64,000 nt of DNA from Saprospiraceae bacterium (GTDB lineage Bacteria > Bacteroidota > Bacteroidia > Chitinophagales > Saprospiraceae), in the NCBI GenBank assembly GCA_020631355.1, contig JAHDHL010000027.1, positions 1 through 64,000 on the forward strand, in the 5' to 3' direction. The notes beneath the pieces were generated by a model, which saw only the letters and a program-made list of their open reading frames with translations, was not told where the DNA came from and searched no databases. The position numbers were made by a program, and so were the translations under genes. Position 1 is the first letter of the stretch, and every line of letters begins with the position of its first letter. Of this stretch, positions 25,210 through 34,333 are shown one piece after another.

Positions 25210-26847
25210 CTAATGCATCACTACGAATTGGATGATATCCGTTCTATCATGGCCCTCAATCCTCAGGAGATACAAGCCATTGGCCAAATCCGTGGTAGGC
25301 AGTCGAATTTCATTCTGGAATGTTCTGCTTTCGGTTCTCAACATGCTCCCTTCCAAACTAAGGATGGCATAAGATTCTACCGGAGCTTCGAGTTCGATGA
25401 TTAATTCATCATTCACAGGATTGGGATAGTATTTTAATTCATTCCATACCAACTCATCCACATCTGTGGTCGCTAGACATTCATAGGGAATGGGATTTTG
25501 CTCAATCGGGTCTCCGGGCGTCAGGTCAAGAAAAGATAAACCAGGGTGGTCGTTCAGGATACGTTCTACCAGAAAAACACTATTATTCTGGACATTGGTT
25601 CCTTGGAACCCCGGACCGAATAGGGATACGGGATTGATATATTCCCAGACAATATTCCCAAAATTATTCACTTCGAAAAGCCGGCCACTTGCACCCTCAC
25701 AAATAATGACATTCGCATTCGGTTGCATTTGTGCCCCAGAAAGAATCAGGGAAAAGAAATCCGTAGGATTGTTCGCTTCATATGTCCAATCCAAATTGGA
25801 TGGAGGGTATAACCCACTGGCTGGAAGATTGTAATTATAGGTTCCACTCATAGGAGGCGTGAAGATATCAATGGATGAATAATCATCACCTATCCTACCA
25901 TTTCCATTATTATATACCAAAATCTTACCTGCAAAAGGAAGTCCATCGTTAATCCATTGTACATCATGCTGGCCGAATAATTTCTTATCTTCCAATGTTC
26001 CCATGTCATAAGCCGCGGGGTTACCCCAACGATACAACAAGTCTCCTCCCATACCAGCATTTCCACCTACGGAACCCGCTGCTTCCGTCATCGAAGTACT
26101 CCTATCTATAATCCATATTTCATCATTATCATGCGGACAAATGGCCAATTGATCCAATTCAGCATTATAATCCACAGAATTGATATGTAACCAATCCACA
26201 TCAAATCCCTGTTCTTCGTAGTTGACATTGATTCTTTCCGGATGTTCGGCTATCACACCATAATTGGGTTTTGTAGGGTCAAAATCCTGAATGAGATGGT
26301 CCCAGGCTTTCCATTCCCATACTACTTCTCCCGTCAAGGGGTTCACTTCGACTAATTTATCCGACCACATTTCATCCTCGACCAGAGCGGGATTCCTCCC
26401 AGCAGCAATGGCTTCGGCCTCCGTTTTCTTATCCCAAGCAATTATCATGATATTACCATTTGGCATTATCTCCAAATCATGATGTTGAAGTTGAACGGAA
26501 TCACTCAGTACCAATGTCCACATAACCGTACCGTCAGGAGCTATACGTTCAATGATTCCGCCCCCACCCCGGTTATCCGCAAATTCATTATCAGATGTTT
26601 TTCCTGCACGGATGATAGATCCATCATCCTGTAAATATGCAGCCATTCCGGCTACATAACTACTCGGCCATTCATGGATGAGTTTTCCGCAATTATCTAT
26701 CAGATACGTACTGGTATATGTCAATGGTGCAAAAAGGATATAACCTTCTTCTACACCTGCCTCATTCTGAAGGAGGCCGATGGTTTGTCCTGATGATGAA
26801 AAACCCATCAGTAGAAAAATCATTCCCAAACAAATATTCCTAATCAT
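25210..26847 (-). CDS. Secreted arylsulfotransferase-like (ASST family) protein with T9SS type A tail
   Basis: A 545-residue exported protein: signal peptide MIRNICLGMIFLLMGFSSSG, then an about 440-residue beta-propeller region with motifs of the arylsulfotransferase family (GYILFAPLTYTSTYLID, HEWPSSYVAGMA, QLQHHDLEIMPNGNIMII, GEVVWEWKAWDHL, INSVDYNAELDQL, WIIDRSTS). HHD and the IxSV-type His are the positions where ASST enzymes keep catalytic and substrate-binding histidines. The tail (YYPNPVNDELIIEL ... NGLYLLRIEGHD) is a T9SS type A sorting signal. ASSTs transfer sulfate between phenols, but many Bacteroidota members have no known substrate, so the enzymatic call is from family. It is followed after seven bases by the UbiA-like membrane protein gene. 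Confidence 0.87.
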   Translation of the reverse strand: MIRNICLGMIFLLMGFSSSGQTIGLLQNEAGVEEGYILFAPLTYTSTYLIDNCGKLIHEWPSSYVAGMAAYLQDDGSIIRAGKTSDNEFADNRGGGGIIERIAPDGTVMWTLVLSDSVQLQHHDLEIMPNGNIMIIAWDKKTEAEAIAAGRNPALVEDEMWSDKLVEVNPLTGEVVWEWKAWDHLIQDFDPTKPNYGVIAEHPERINVNYEEQGFDVDWLHINSVDYNAELDQLAICPHDNDEIWIIDRSTSMTEAAGSVGGNAGMGGDLLYRWGNPAAYDMGTLEDKKLFGQHDVQWINDGLPFAGKILVYNNGNGRIGDDYSSIDIFTPPMSGTYNYNLPASGLYPPSNLDWTYEANNPTDFFSLILSGAQMQPNANVIICEGASGRLFEVNNFGNIVWEYINPVSLFGPGFQGTNVQNNSVFLVERILNDHPGLSFLDLTPGDPIEQNPIPYECLATTDVDELVWNELKYYPNPVNDELIIELEAPVESYAILSLEGSMLRTESRTFQNEIRLPTTDLANGLYLLRIEGHDRTDIIQFVVMH

Positions 26848-26978
26848 AACCTTCTCATCTTTTTCTTGGACCCAAAAGTTGAATCTAACATGGTTTTCGG
26901 GCTCGGATATGCATGTTCCAAAAAGGGAATATACAATTCGGTGTATCCGTTATCATGGTTGTCTTTTAAGAATAACGT

Positions 26979-26986
26979 CAAAGTTA
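26979..26986 (-). promoter_or_regulatory. Possible -7 promoter element of the ASST-like gene
   Basis: The minus strand reads TAACTTTG, matching TAnnTTTG, about 130 bases before the ATG at 26847. The leader would be long, so this is a weaker candidate than the other elements in the window. The rest of the 298-base spacer to the HNH gene shows nothing recognisable. Confidence 0.3.
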
Positions 26987-27145
26987 AGGGATTAATGCGA
27001 AGCCTAACGAGGAGAATCCCTTATTGTCAAATCTCATCATACTATGGTATGGAATTATTTTACCTTTCCATTCGTTTCAAACACATAAGTATTTCCTCAG
27101 ATTGGAAAATTCTAAAAAACAATCCAAATTTAAATCAGATTCATA

Positions 27146-27418
27146 ATGGACCATATACTTACATGTGAATTGTGTGAACGGGAAGTTGAAAGTACCACCA
27201 GACATCATCTTATTCCCCGAACATTGCATTCTAATAAATGGTTTAAGAAGAACTATACCAAGGAACAAATGAATGATACCGTGGATCTATGTAGGGATTG
27301 CCATAAGCATGTTCATAAATTCGCTACGGAGAAAGAACTCGGCAAACACCACAACACCCTGGAAAAACTTATGGAACACGAAAAGATTCGTAAATTCGTA
27401 GAGTGGCTTAGGCGTTGA
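27146..27418 (+). CDS. Small HNH-type zinc protein
   Basis: A 90-residue protein, essentially a stand-alone HNH fold: CELCE (first zinc-binding CxxC), [13 protein letters not shown] (catalytic HH pair and the LIPR strand), then [12 protein letters not shown] (second CxxC with the final His of the HNH motif). The C-terminal [20 protein letters not shown] is helical. All HNH residues are present, so a nuclease activity is possible; in Bacteroidota this short form is widespread, conserved and not tied to restriction-modification, and its role is unknown. No partner methylase or specificity gene is adjacent. It lies 37 bases upstream of the DUF255 gene on the same strand and could be co-transcribed with it. 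Confidence 0.85.
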   Translation: MDHILTCELCEREVESTTRHHLIPRTLHSNKWFKKNYTKEQMNDTVDLCRDCHKHVHKFATEKELGKHHNTLEKLMEHEKIRKFVEWLRR

Positions 27419-27455
27419 TTCTAAGCTATGTTTAGTATTCATCAATTTGTCCTAC

Positions 27456-29579
27456 ATGAGATACAGCATATCTTTCCTATTTTTCATTGCCATTCTATTC
27501 TATGCCTGTAAATCGCAAAACGGAACGGAATCGCATTCGGATTCAGAACATCAGTATACCAACCAACTCATTAACGAAAGTAGTCCCTACCTACTCCAAC
27601 ATGCTCACAATCCGGTGGATTGGCATCCTTGGGGAGAAAAAGCACTCCAAAAAGCCAAGGATGAGAATAAGTTACTCATCATCAGTGTGGGATATGCGGC
27701 TTGTCATTGGTGTCATGTGATGGAGCACGAATCGTTCGAGGATTCACTGGTAGCCAGTGTCATGAATGAATTTTTTGTCCCTATCAAGGTGGACCGTGAA
27801 GAACGACCGGATGTTGATGATGTGTATATGACTGCCTGTCATATGTCGGGTGGAGGAAGTTGCGGCTGGCCACTAAATGCATTCGCTATGCCAGATGGCA
27901 GACCGATTTGGGCCGGCACTTATTTCCCAAAGAAAGATTGGTTGGGAATACTAGAACAATTCAAGAATCTCAAGGAGAATGAACCTGAAAAACTGGAAGA
28001 TTATGCAGCCCAACTGAATGAGGGAATCCAAGAACAGGTCAATATTCCGATAGGAGTCAGTGATGCGGATTTCAAAGCAGAGGAGATTGCTAGCGTCAGG
28101 GATAAGATGGTCAGCATAGTGGATCAAAAAACAGGAGGTAGGGACGGTAAGGATAATCCGAATAAATTCCCGATGCCTAATAATTGGCAATTCCTACTTC
28201 GGGAATATCATCTGACAGGAAATGAGGCTGCATTGGAAGCCGTTACACTTACACTGGATAATATGGCCAATGGAGGTATTTATGACCAATTGGGTGGTGG
28301 ATTTGCTAGATATTCCACTGATCCGAATTGGAAAGTACCGCATTTTGAGAAGATGTTGTATGATAATGGCCAACTGGTCAGCTTATATGCCCAGGCCTAT
28401 CAGGCTACCGGAAGTCCGTTGTACAAGGAAGTCGTTGAGGAAACATTAGCATTCATCAAAAGGGAAATGACACATGAGAATGGAGGATTCTATTCTTCGT
28501 ATGATGCAGATAGCGAAGGTGTGGAGGGTAAGTTTTATGTCTGGACCAAGGAGGAAATCGAGACTGTCATCAAGAACCCCCAACATGCCAAGGTCTTTTC
28601 CGAATATTACAATGTCTTTCCGAAAGGGAACTGGGAACATTCCAATATCCTATTTGTCACCCGTCCGTTGGCTGAGATTGCAGAAAAGAACCGACTGACG
28701 CTCGAGGAAGCACAAACCATCATACAATCCAGTAAGTCTGCCTTATTCGAAGCCAGGACCAAGCGAGTATACCCTGGTTTGGATGATAAGATACTGACAT
28801 CCTGGAACGCCCTCATGTGCAAGGGATACGTGGATGCATTCAAGGCCTTGGGTCTAAAGGAATACAAGGATGCTGCCTTGAAGAATGGAAATTTCATTGT
28901 CAATGAAGTCCTTCAGGAGGATGGCAGACTGAATCGGAATTACAAGGATGGCAATTCTGTCATCAATGCATTCCTGGATGATTATGCACTGACCATTGAG
29001 GCATTCGTTTCCTTGTATGAAATCAGTTTTGATGAGCAATGGCTCCAACATGCCAAGAAGATGACGGATTATGTAATCGAACATTTCAGTGAGGAAAAGA
29101 ATGGTATGTTCTATTATACTTCTGATATAGACCCACCGTTGGTGGTTCGGAAAATGGATACGAGTGACAATGTGATTCCCTCATCCAATTCATCCATGGC
29201 CAAATCCCTATTTCTCGTCGGCACCTATTTTTATGACAATGCATACATCCAAAGAGCCCAACAGATGTGCAATAATATGAAAGAGAATGTAATGCAACAT
29301 CCGCAAGCATCATTCTTTACCAATTGGGGTATTGTCATGAGTTATTTGGCAACCGCTCCTCATGAGATTGCCATCATGGGTGATGATTATGAATCATTGA
29401 GGAATGAAATGCAAAAGGGTTATCTGCCCAATTCCTTATTCCTAGGTGGAAAGACCGAGGGGAGTCTGGAATTATTACAGGACAAATTGATGGAGGGAGA
29501 AACCTACATTTATGTATGTCGAAACAAGACCTGCAAAAGACCTGTCAAGAGTGTAAAGGAAGCCCTTGAATTACTTTAA
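27456..29579 (+). CDS. DUF255 thioredoxin-like protein (YyaL/SSP411 family), predicted lipoprotein
   Basis: A 707-residue protein. The head [18 protein letters not shown] is a lipoprotein signal with the lipobox cysteine at about 18. The thioredoxin-like DUF255 domain follows (about 35-200), opening with the diagnostic [18 protein letters not shown] and carrying the redox-like motif [15 protein letters not shown], then [14 protein letters not shown]. The rest is an (alpha/alpha) barrel related to glycosidase and epimerase folds, with motifs [32 protein letters not shown] and [12 protein letters not shown]. Most relatives are cytoplasmic; a lipoprotein form is known in Bacteroidota and puts this one in the periplasm. 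The biochemical role of the family is not settled. I use ATG at 27456; a TTG three codons upstream is also in frame. Confidence 0.9.
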   Translation: MRYSISFLFFIAILFYACKSQNGTESHSDSEHQYTNQLINESSPYLLQHAHNPVDWHPWGEKALQKAKDENKLLIISVGYAACHWCHVMEHESFEDSLVASVMNEFFVPIKVDREERPDVDDVYMTACHMSGGGSCGWPLNAFAMPDGRPIWAGTYFPKKDWLGILEQFKNLKENEPEKLEDYAAQLNEGIQEQVNIPIGVSDADFKAEEIASVRDKMVSIVDQKTGGRDGKDNPNKFPMPNNWQFLLREYHLTGNEAALEAVTLTLDNMANGGIYDQLGGGFARYSTDPNWKVPHFEKMLYDNGQLVSLYAQAYQATGSPLYKEVVEETLAFIKREMTHENGGFYSSYDADSEGVEGKFYVWTKEEIETVIKNPQHAKVFSEYYNVFPKGNWEHSNILFVTRPLAEIAEKNRLTLEEAQTIIQSSKSALFEARTKRVYPGLDDKILTSWNALMCKGYVDAFKALGLKEYKDAALKNGNFIVNEVLQEDGRLNRNYKDGNSVINAFLDDYALTIEAFVSLYEISFDEQWLQHAKKMTDYVIEHFSEEKNGMFYYTSDIDPPLVVRKMDTSDNVIPSSNSSMAKSLFLVGTYFYDNAYIQRAQQMCNNMKENVMQHPQASFFTNWGIVMSYLATAPHEIAIMGDDYESLRNEMQKGYLPNSLFLGGKTEGSLELLQDKLMEGETYIYVCRNKTCKRPVKSVKEALELL

Positions 29580-29627
29580 GGGATGGTTAGGATTGAATAC
29601 AACAAATCATTTTCCAACCCTTTCGAA

Positions 29628-29651
29628 CATTATACGTCTGGGTGTATAATG
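29628..29651 (+). other. Inverted repeat downstream of the DUF255 gene
   Basis: CATTATAC (29628-29635) and GTATAATG (29644-29651) are perfect arms with an 8-base loop, 49 bases past the stop. There is no T run after it, and a better terminator lies 50 bases further on, so its role is open (3' stabilising hairpin or operator). Confidence 0.35.
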
Positions 29652-29701
29652 GGTCCAAATGATTAATCCATGGATTCATTGACACACTCTCTTCAATTTA
29701 T

Positions 29702-29732
29702 AAAGTGCCGGATATTTTGTCTGGCACTTTTT
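29702..29732 (+). terminator. Rho-independent terminator of the DUF255 gene
   Basis: AAAGTGCCGGA (29702-29712) pairs with TCTGGCACTTT (29720-29730) with one G-T wobble and a 7-base loop, and the right arm continues into TTTTT. This is a textbook terminator, about 120 bases after the stop, and it separates this transcript from the sigma-factor operon. Confidence 0.88.
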
Positions 29733-29826
29733 GATGGGAATGAAGTGTAGCTGTTCTGATTATCTTATTTTCACTATGGAATTCCTTATTATTCCTGATG
29801 AACCATAAAACTAGATGTAGGAGCAA

Positions 29827-30516
29827 ATGAAGATTATAAAAGCCAAATATTTCCAATTCGTTTTTCTTCTGGTATTACTAGGTTCATCCTGTAAGGATTC
29901 TACGGAAAAACAACCAGTCCGATTCCTTTTGGGTTTCGACGCCATTGCCTTGGCCGATGATGCCATCCTGATGTTGGAAAAGGGAGAAATCAATATATTC
30001 TCCTTGGGTTTCGAGGGGAATAGACAAGGTTCTGATGATATCTATTTCAAGTTGGATTACAATGATGGCATACAGACTGATATCATCAATCCCTCATTAC
30101 CTGATGAGTTTGATTTTGATATTCCGCAAGGTGTCTATAATCAATTATCCATCAGCCTTGAATTGCATTCCCAAGGACAAGGCCAAGCTACCATAGCTGT
30201 AGATGGTACCGTATGGATTGATAATGATGAGGTAGCCCTAAGATATGAGAACTTTGATTTCATTACGCTGAGCAAATATGCCATCAATAGTGGAAGCAAC
30301 CTTGCAATCAGTTCATCAATGAATCCCTTACGGGGAACATTCTTACTTGATTCCAATATTCTTTTCTCAAGTATTTCCAATGAGGAATGGAATAATGCCG
30401 AGATATCAGGTAATCATCAGAATCCTGTTATCCGCATCAATCCGGATGACAATATGGATTTATATGAACAAATAAATAATCAGATTCTTAATGCTTTTGA
30501 ATTAGTCATCGAGTGA
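29827..30516 (+). CDS. Lipoprotein of unknown function, first gene of the sigma-factor operon
   Basis: A 229-residue lipoprotein with signal MKIIKAKYFQFVFLLVLLGS and lipobox SSC (Cys about 22). The mature part is beta-rich and contains GEINIFSLGFEGNRQGSDDI, FDIPQGVYNQLSISLELH and ATIAVDGTVWIDNDEVALRY, a pattern of strands and polar turns like the immunoglobulin-like sensor lipoproteins found beside ECF sigma factors. I do not recognise a named family with certainty. Its stop (TGA at 30514-30516) is one base from the TTG start of the sigma factor, so it is the first gene of a tight three-gene operon. Surface or periplasmic sensing, or being a target controlled by the sigma factor, are both possible. 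Confidence 0.75.
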   Translation: MKIIKAKYFQFVFLLVLLGSSCKDSTEKQPVRFLLGFDAIALADDAILMLEKGEINIFSLGFEGNRQGSDDIYFKLDYNDGIQTDIINPSLPDEFDFDIPQGVYNQLSISLELHSQGQGQATIAVDGTVWIDNDEVALRYENFDFITLSKYAINSGSNLAISSSMNPLRGTFLLDSNILFSSISNEEWNNAEISGNHQNPVIRINPDDNMDLYEQINNQILNAFELVIE

Positions 30517-30517
30517 G

Positions 30518-31060
30518 TTGAAAACCTATTCAGACATAGAATTAGCTAGGAAATGTTCCAAAGGAGATCGGAATGCCCAAAGGCAATTGTATGAGCATAT
30601 GTCCAAGGAAATCTATGCCATGTGCCTATCCTATGCCAAGGACAGACATGAAGCCAAGGATTTCCTACATGACGGGTTCATTCGCGTTTTCCGTAAGATT
30701 CATCAATACAAAAATAAGGGCAGTCTGGAGGGCTGGGTCAAAAAATGTGTCCGCAATAACATATTGGACAGTTTGAGGAAGAAGAAAATAATATACTCGG
30801 ACTCCGAATTCATTCATAAGTATGAGATAGCAGAAGAAATTTCTGATTCTGAGGAAAGCTATCAAGATGAACATCTCCTATCATTGGTTGAGGAAAAAAT
30901 GAAACAAATTCCTCAGAAAGCAAGGGTTATTCTCAATCTATATGCATTTGAGGGGTATTCACACCAACAGATAGCTGATGAACTGAATATTTCCGTGGGA
31001 ACATCAAAATCCCAGTTGAATAGAGCAAGAACATTACTAAAAAAACATCTTAAATCTTAA
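30518..31060 (+). CDS. ECF-type RNA polymerase sigma-70 factor
   Basis: A 180-residue sigma factor. Region 2 spans about 20-90 (LYEHMSKEIYAMCLSYAKD, AKDFLHDGFIRVFRKIHQY, GSLEGWVKKCVRNNILDSLR), and region 4 about 120-175 (KMKQIPQKARVILNLYAFEG, HQQIADELNISVGTSKSQL), with the DNA-recognition helix of the -35 element in the last part. It lacks region 3, as do other ECF sigmas. The start is TTG at 30518 (MKTYSDIELARKC); no in-frame ATG precedes it. The next gene starts at the base after its stop codon, so the downstream membrane protein is strongly coupled and is the expected regulator (anti-sigma). Confidence 0.93.
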   Translation: MKTYSDIELARKCSKGDRNAQRQLYEHMSKEIYAMCLSYAKDRHEAKDFLHDGFIRVFRKIHQYKNKGSLEGWVKKCVRNNILDSLRKKKIIYSDSEFIHKYEIAEEISDSEESYQDEHLLSLVEEKMKQIPQKARVILNLYAFEGYSHQQIADELNISVGTSKSQLNRARTLLKKHLKS

Positions 31061-32368
31061 TTGGAAAACCATAAAGACATAGCACATATCGAATCCTATA
31101 AGGAAATATTCAAACTCGAACCTCCTGAATCCGACGAACTTTGGGGAGGTATTGAGGACCAGTTGGATATTGATGATACTTGGAATAGGATTGACGGGAC
31201 CCTACAAAAAAGGAAAAGGCGGAAAGGCGCATTCCTTATGATTCTTTTTCTCTCCATATCAATTTTGGGGTTTAAGGGATTCTCTAATTGGTCGGTACAA
31301 CATCTCGCCAATCTGACCCAGAATCAAGAACCAACTATTCCATCAGCGAATCAGTCAATTCCTACAATAACTGAATCTCCGCCACAAAACAATATTCAGG
31401 AACAAGAAGAAGTATCATTGACAATAAGTCCATCCGATACAAAAAACCAACTACAACCAAGTTCTGAAATTCCTTTATCCTACTCGGATATTACCATAGG
31501 GATGCAGACCCAAGCCAAGCACGCAAACCAAAGTCCATTTTTATTGGATAAAAGAAAAGCATCGGATGTTCCCAAAACTTCCGGTGCCGAATCCTCAGAT
31601 GAGGAACCATCAAACTTCGTGGCTCGTCCACAACCCCTTCCTGCCCAATGGCCAATGGATAACAATTCAAAAACCATTCAACCATTATTGGAAAAGGAAG
31701 ATGAAATCTTGTTGGAAATCGTCCAGATAACGGACGATTTCCCCAAGATGGAAAAGAAGAAAAACAAACGGATAGGACTCAATGTCGGTTTGCATTATCT
31801 GATTAAGAATGATAACCTATTCAAGGAAGCGACCAGAAAGAATAGCTTGGTTTCCACCCGACTCCAACCAGGTTTCAGGATTGGTTCTTATCTGGATTAC
31901 GAGATTCATCCCAATATCATCTGGCGGAATCAGTTGGAATTCAGTTCAATGAAACAGGAGTTTGCATACTATGCGGTCATGAGTCGTTTTCAATATGTGG
32001 AGGAGCAACATCATTATAAGACCATGGGATACACTACCGGATTCGGCTTTATGATTCCTACAGGAAATCGTCATCATACCGCTGTACATCTTGGGAATTA
32101 CATCCGCTATACTTACCATGATGTATCCCTTTATAGCCGCTCGGAATCTCTCAATCCACACATCGGTGACCATACGGATTTCGATATGGGAATCGTATTG
32201 GAACTAGAATGGACCTATCACATCAATAAGCAATACTTCAGTATTGGTTTGCATGGTAGTCAGGGTTATCTCAATGTCTACAAGGGAGACAACCATATTC
32301 CTACCCAATTGAATCGTACTTTCCTCAGTACATTCGGAAGCCATATCGGCTATGGTTTCAAGTTTTAG
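31061..32368 (+). CDS. Probable dual-membrane-spanning anti-sigma factor (cytoplasmic head, TM, linker, outer-membrane barrel)
   Basis: A 435-residue protein starting with TTG right after the sigma gene's TAA. Residues 1-55 are acidic with a conserved-looking ELWGGIEDQLDIDDTWNRI stretch and end in RKRRKG, a stop-transfer-like basic patch; residues about 56-75 are one hydrophobic helix; about 76-235 are a low-complexity Pro/Ser/Gln-rich linker; residues about 240-435 are an outer-membrane beta-barrel of the PorT/OmpW-like kind with alternating aromatic strands and a final GYGFKF ending in phenylalanine. There is no N-terminal signal peptide. This is the architecture described for Dma-type anti-sigma factors of Bacteroides, in which one protein spans both membranes. 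Sigma sequestration by the N-terminal region is inferred from gene order and design. It converges with the 7TM kinase gene, overlapping by four bases. Confidence 0.8.
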   Translation: MENHKDIAHIESYKEIFKLEPPESDELWGGIEDQLDIDDTWNRIDGTLQKRKRRKGAFLMILFLSISILGFKGFSNWSVQHLANLTQNQEPTIPSANQSIPTITESPPQNNIQEQEEVSLTISPSDTKNQLQPSSEIPLSYSDITIGMQTQAKHANQSPFLLDKRKASDVPKTSGAESSDEEPSNFVARPQPLPAQWPMDNNSKTIQPLLEKEDEILLEIVQITDDFPKMEKKKNKRIGLNVGLHYLIKNDNLFKEATRKNSLVSTRLQPGFRIGSYLDYEIHPNIIWRNQLEFSSMKQEFAYYAVMSRFQYVEEQHHYKTMGYTTGFGFMIPTGNRHHTAVHLGNYIRYTYHDVSLYSRSESLNPHIGDHTDFDMGIVLELEWTYHINKQYFSIGLHGSQGYLNVYKGDNHIPTQLNRTFLSTFGSHIGYGFKF

Positions 32369-34167
32369 GATGGCTCTGGAATTTTTATAGGAAATGTCAG
32401 ATTGAAACTGGTTCCCATACCAATCTGACTACTTACCTGTATGGTTCCCTTGTTCATTTCCACCAATTGTTTGACCAGATACATACCGAGGCCAGTTCCT
32501 TTTTCTCCTTCAGTACCTCTCTTACTCTTATTTTTCCTTAAAAGGAATAAGGATTCCAGTTGGTCATTCTGCATTCCCCATCCTGTATCCCTAATCAGAA
32601 TATGAACCCGTTCGATTTCTGAAAGGGCACTGATAGTGATGGTTCCTCCTACGGGTGTATATTTAATCGCATTATCCACAATATTCCTAATAATAGCCTG
32701 CACCGCATTGTAATCCGCATAACACCTTACATCCTCATCCACCTTATTGACCAATTGGATTTCTTTCTTTGCAATCATCTTATCAAAAAGTTCCTCTACC
32801 GACTGTATGATGGAAAGCAGTTCCATTTCCCTGGGTTGATAGGGCATGATTTGCTTTTGGGTCATGGCCCAACCCATAAGATTTTCAGTAAGTCCGTTCA
32901 GCTTGATTGCATCCTGTTCTATAACGTCACTCAGTTCATTCAATCGCTGATAATCCTTAATTCCCAGTAGGTAATTGACCTTTTTGGAAATGCCTATGAA
33001 TGCCCTTGCCGGACTTTTCAAGTCGTGACCGATGATGGCGAATATCTGATCCTTGATCAGATTGAGTTCTTCCAGTTTCTCATTCTTATCCTTAATGAGA
33101 ATTTCCTGCTTCTTACGATCCGTAATATCCCTGATGGTGAATGTATATCCGAATAACTGCCCATTCTTCAGGTACTCTGTCGACTTGATGGTAAACAATC
33201 TTTCCTCATCCCTAATCATTAGAGATATACTTTCCTCCAAGCCCGGATTTTTCATGAGCCGTTCAATGAATGCCCGATGTTCCTCATCGAGCCCCCTACG
33301 CTTTCCTGATAGTATATTGATGATATTTCCATGATGCTCATCTATCCCTAGGATTTCCTTGGCGGGTTGGTTGTATTGTTTGATGATGAGATCCGTTTCG
33401 GTAAAAATGACCAAATCAGAAATGGAATTGAAGGTATCCCCGATTATCAGATCCGAATCATCCTTGAACAATCTATAATTGGTATAGAACCAATTGGCAA
33501 TAATCATATTAATGGTGTAGAATATGGAGATATTGGGAATACTGTAAGAAACCGTACTCGCATCCGCACGCATCAGATTATAGTAAATCAATACCGGGAA
33601 AATGGTAAAGATGATGATCAGGATAATTTTATAGAATCTATCATTCTTCGTTCTCCTGTAGTCTATGATAAAGAGAACAATCATCAGTAAGGAATACAGG
33701 AAAGAAACCGTAAAGAGGTAGTAGGTCATCCAAGTGGAATAATCAGTTTGGAACTGCCAATAACCATCTATCTTGACCGTATGTAATTTGAATGATATCC
33801 TATTCAGGAAATTATAATAAATGGGAATTTGTAGCCCCATGAGCAGTGTCAGGAAAATATTATCGAATCGTTTCTCCTTGGGATGATCCTTAAAAGGTCG
33901 GATGTAATACCAGGCACTACCCCACATGACCAAGCCAGCAAAAGTCGTAAAAAAACTATGGATGAGCGTTAGCTGATAGGCTGTCTCGTAATCATCCAGT
34001 GTTTGTAGATAATACTCTGAACTACACCGCATGGCTACAAACAGAAAACCGATTGCATTCAGGAATAATAGTCGGTTCCTATTGTAGGTGAAATACAAAT
34101 AAGTAGCACAGGCAATATTAATTGTAAATAATATCGCGAAGTAAAAGAAATTGTCAGGAGGTAGCAT
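32365..34167 (-). CDS. Seven-helix membrane histidine kinase with PAS domain
   Basis: A 600-residue sensor kinase. Seven hydrophobic segments fall in the first about 220 residues (MLPPDNFFYFAILFTINIAC onward), matching a HisKA_7TM-type input module. A PAS domain follows (about 240-350, DLVIFTETDLIIKQYNQPA ... FGYTFTIRDITDRK), then a coiled segment, a HisKA domain with FAIIGHDLKSPARAF (phospho-accepting H381) and a HATPase domain (NIVDNAIKYTPVGG N box, DTGWGMQND and GTGLGMYL G boxes). No response regulator gene is beside it, so it is an orphan. It is encoded between the giant surface protein and the sigma-factor operon, and might sense envelope state; that link is inference from position only. 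Confidence 0.93.
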   Translation of the reverse strand: MLPPDNFFYFAILFTINIACATYLYFTYNRNRLLFLNAIGFLFVAMRCSSEYYLQTLDDYETAYQLTLIHSFFTTFAGLVMWGSAWYYIRPFKDHPKEKRFDNIFLTLLMGLQIPIYYNFLNRISFKLHTVKIDGYWQFQTDYSTWMTYYLFTVSFLYSLLMIVLFIIDYRRTKNDRFYKIILIIIFTIFPVLIYYNLMRADASTVSYSIPNISIFYTINMIIANWFYTNYRLFKDDSDLIIGDTFNSISDLVIFTETDLIIKQYNQPAKEILGIDEHHGNIINILSGKRRGLDEEHRAFIERLMKNPGLEESISLMIRDEERLFTIKSTEYLKNGQLFGYTFTIRDITDRKKQEILIKDKNEKLEELNLIKDQIFAIIGHDLKSPARAFIGISKKVNYLLGIKDYQRLNELSDVIEQDAIKLNGLTENLMGWAMTQKQIMPYQPREMELLSIIQSVEELFDKMIAKKEIQLVNKVDEDVRCYADYNAVQAIIRNIVDNAIKYTPVGGTITISALSEIERVHILIRDTGWGMQNDQLESLFLLRKNKSKRGTEGEKGTGLGMYLVKQLVEMNKGTIQVSSQIGMGTSFNLTFPIKIPEPS

Positions 34168-34239
34168 GTTTACATATTGGTCACTTAAAATTAGTTAATT
34201 CCAACATCTATTCCTGCCATTAAAAGGCATTAACATAAA

Positions 34240-34266
34240 AGCACCCCTACCTAAGGCAGAGGTGCT
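34240..34266 (-). terminator. Rho-independent terminator of the giant gene
   Basis: On the minus strand AGCACCTCT pairs with AGGGGTGCT (34258-34266 with 34240-34248, one mismatch, 9-base loop) and continues into TTTTATG. It sits 68 bases after the stop codon of the giant gene and lies 73 bases upstream of the 7TM kinase start codon. Confidence 0.8.
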
Positions 34267-34333
34267 AGCAATCATAATCATATTAAACAAAAAATTCTTA
34301 ATAGACCATGGTCTTATATTTTAATTAGCGACG

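Noticed and set aside
26866-27168. A 100-codon plus-strand frame upstream of the HNH gene
   Set aside because: It overlaps the start of the HNH gene, lacks any family motif and lies in the promoter region of the divergent ASST-like gene.
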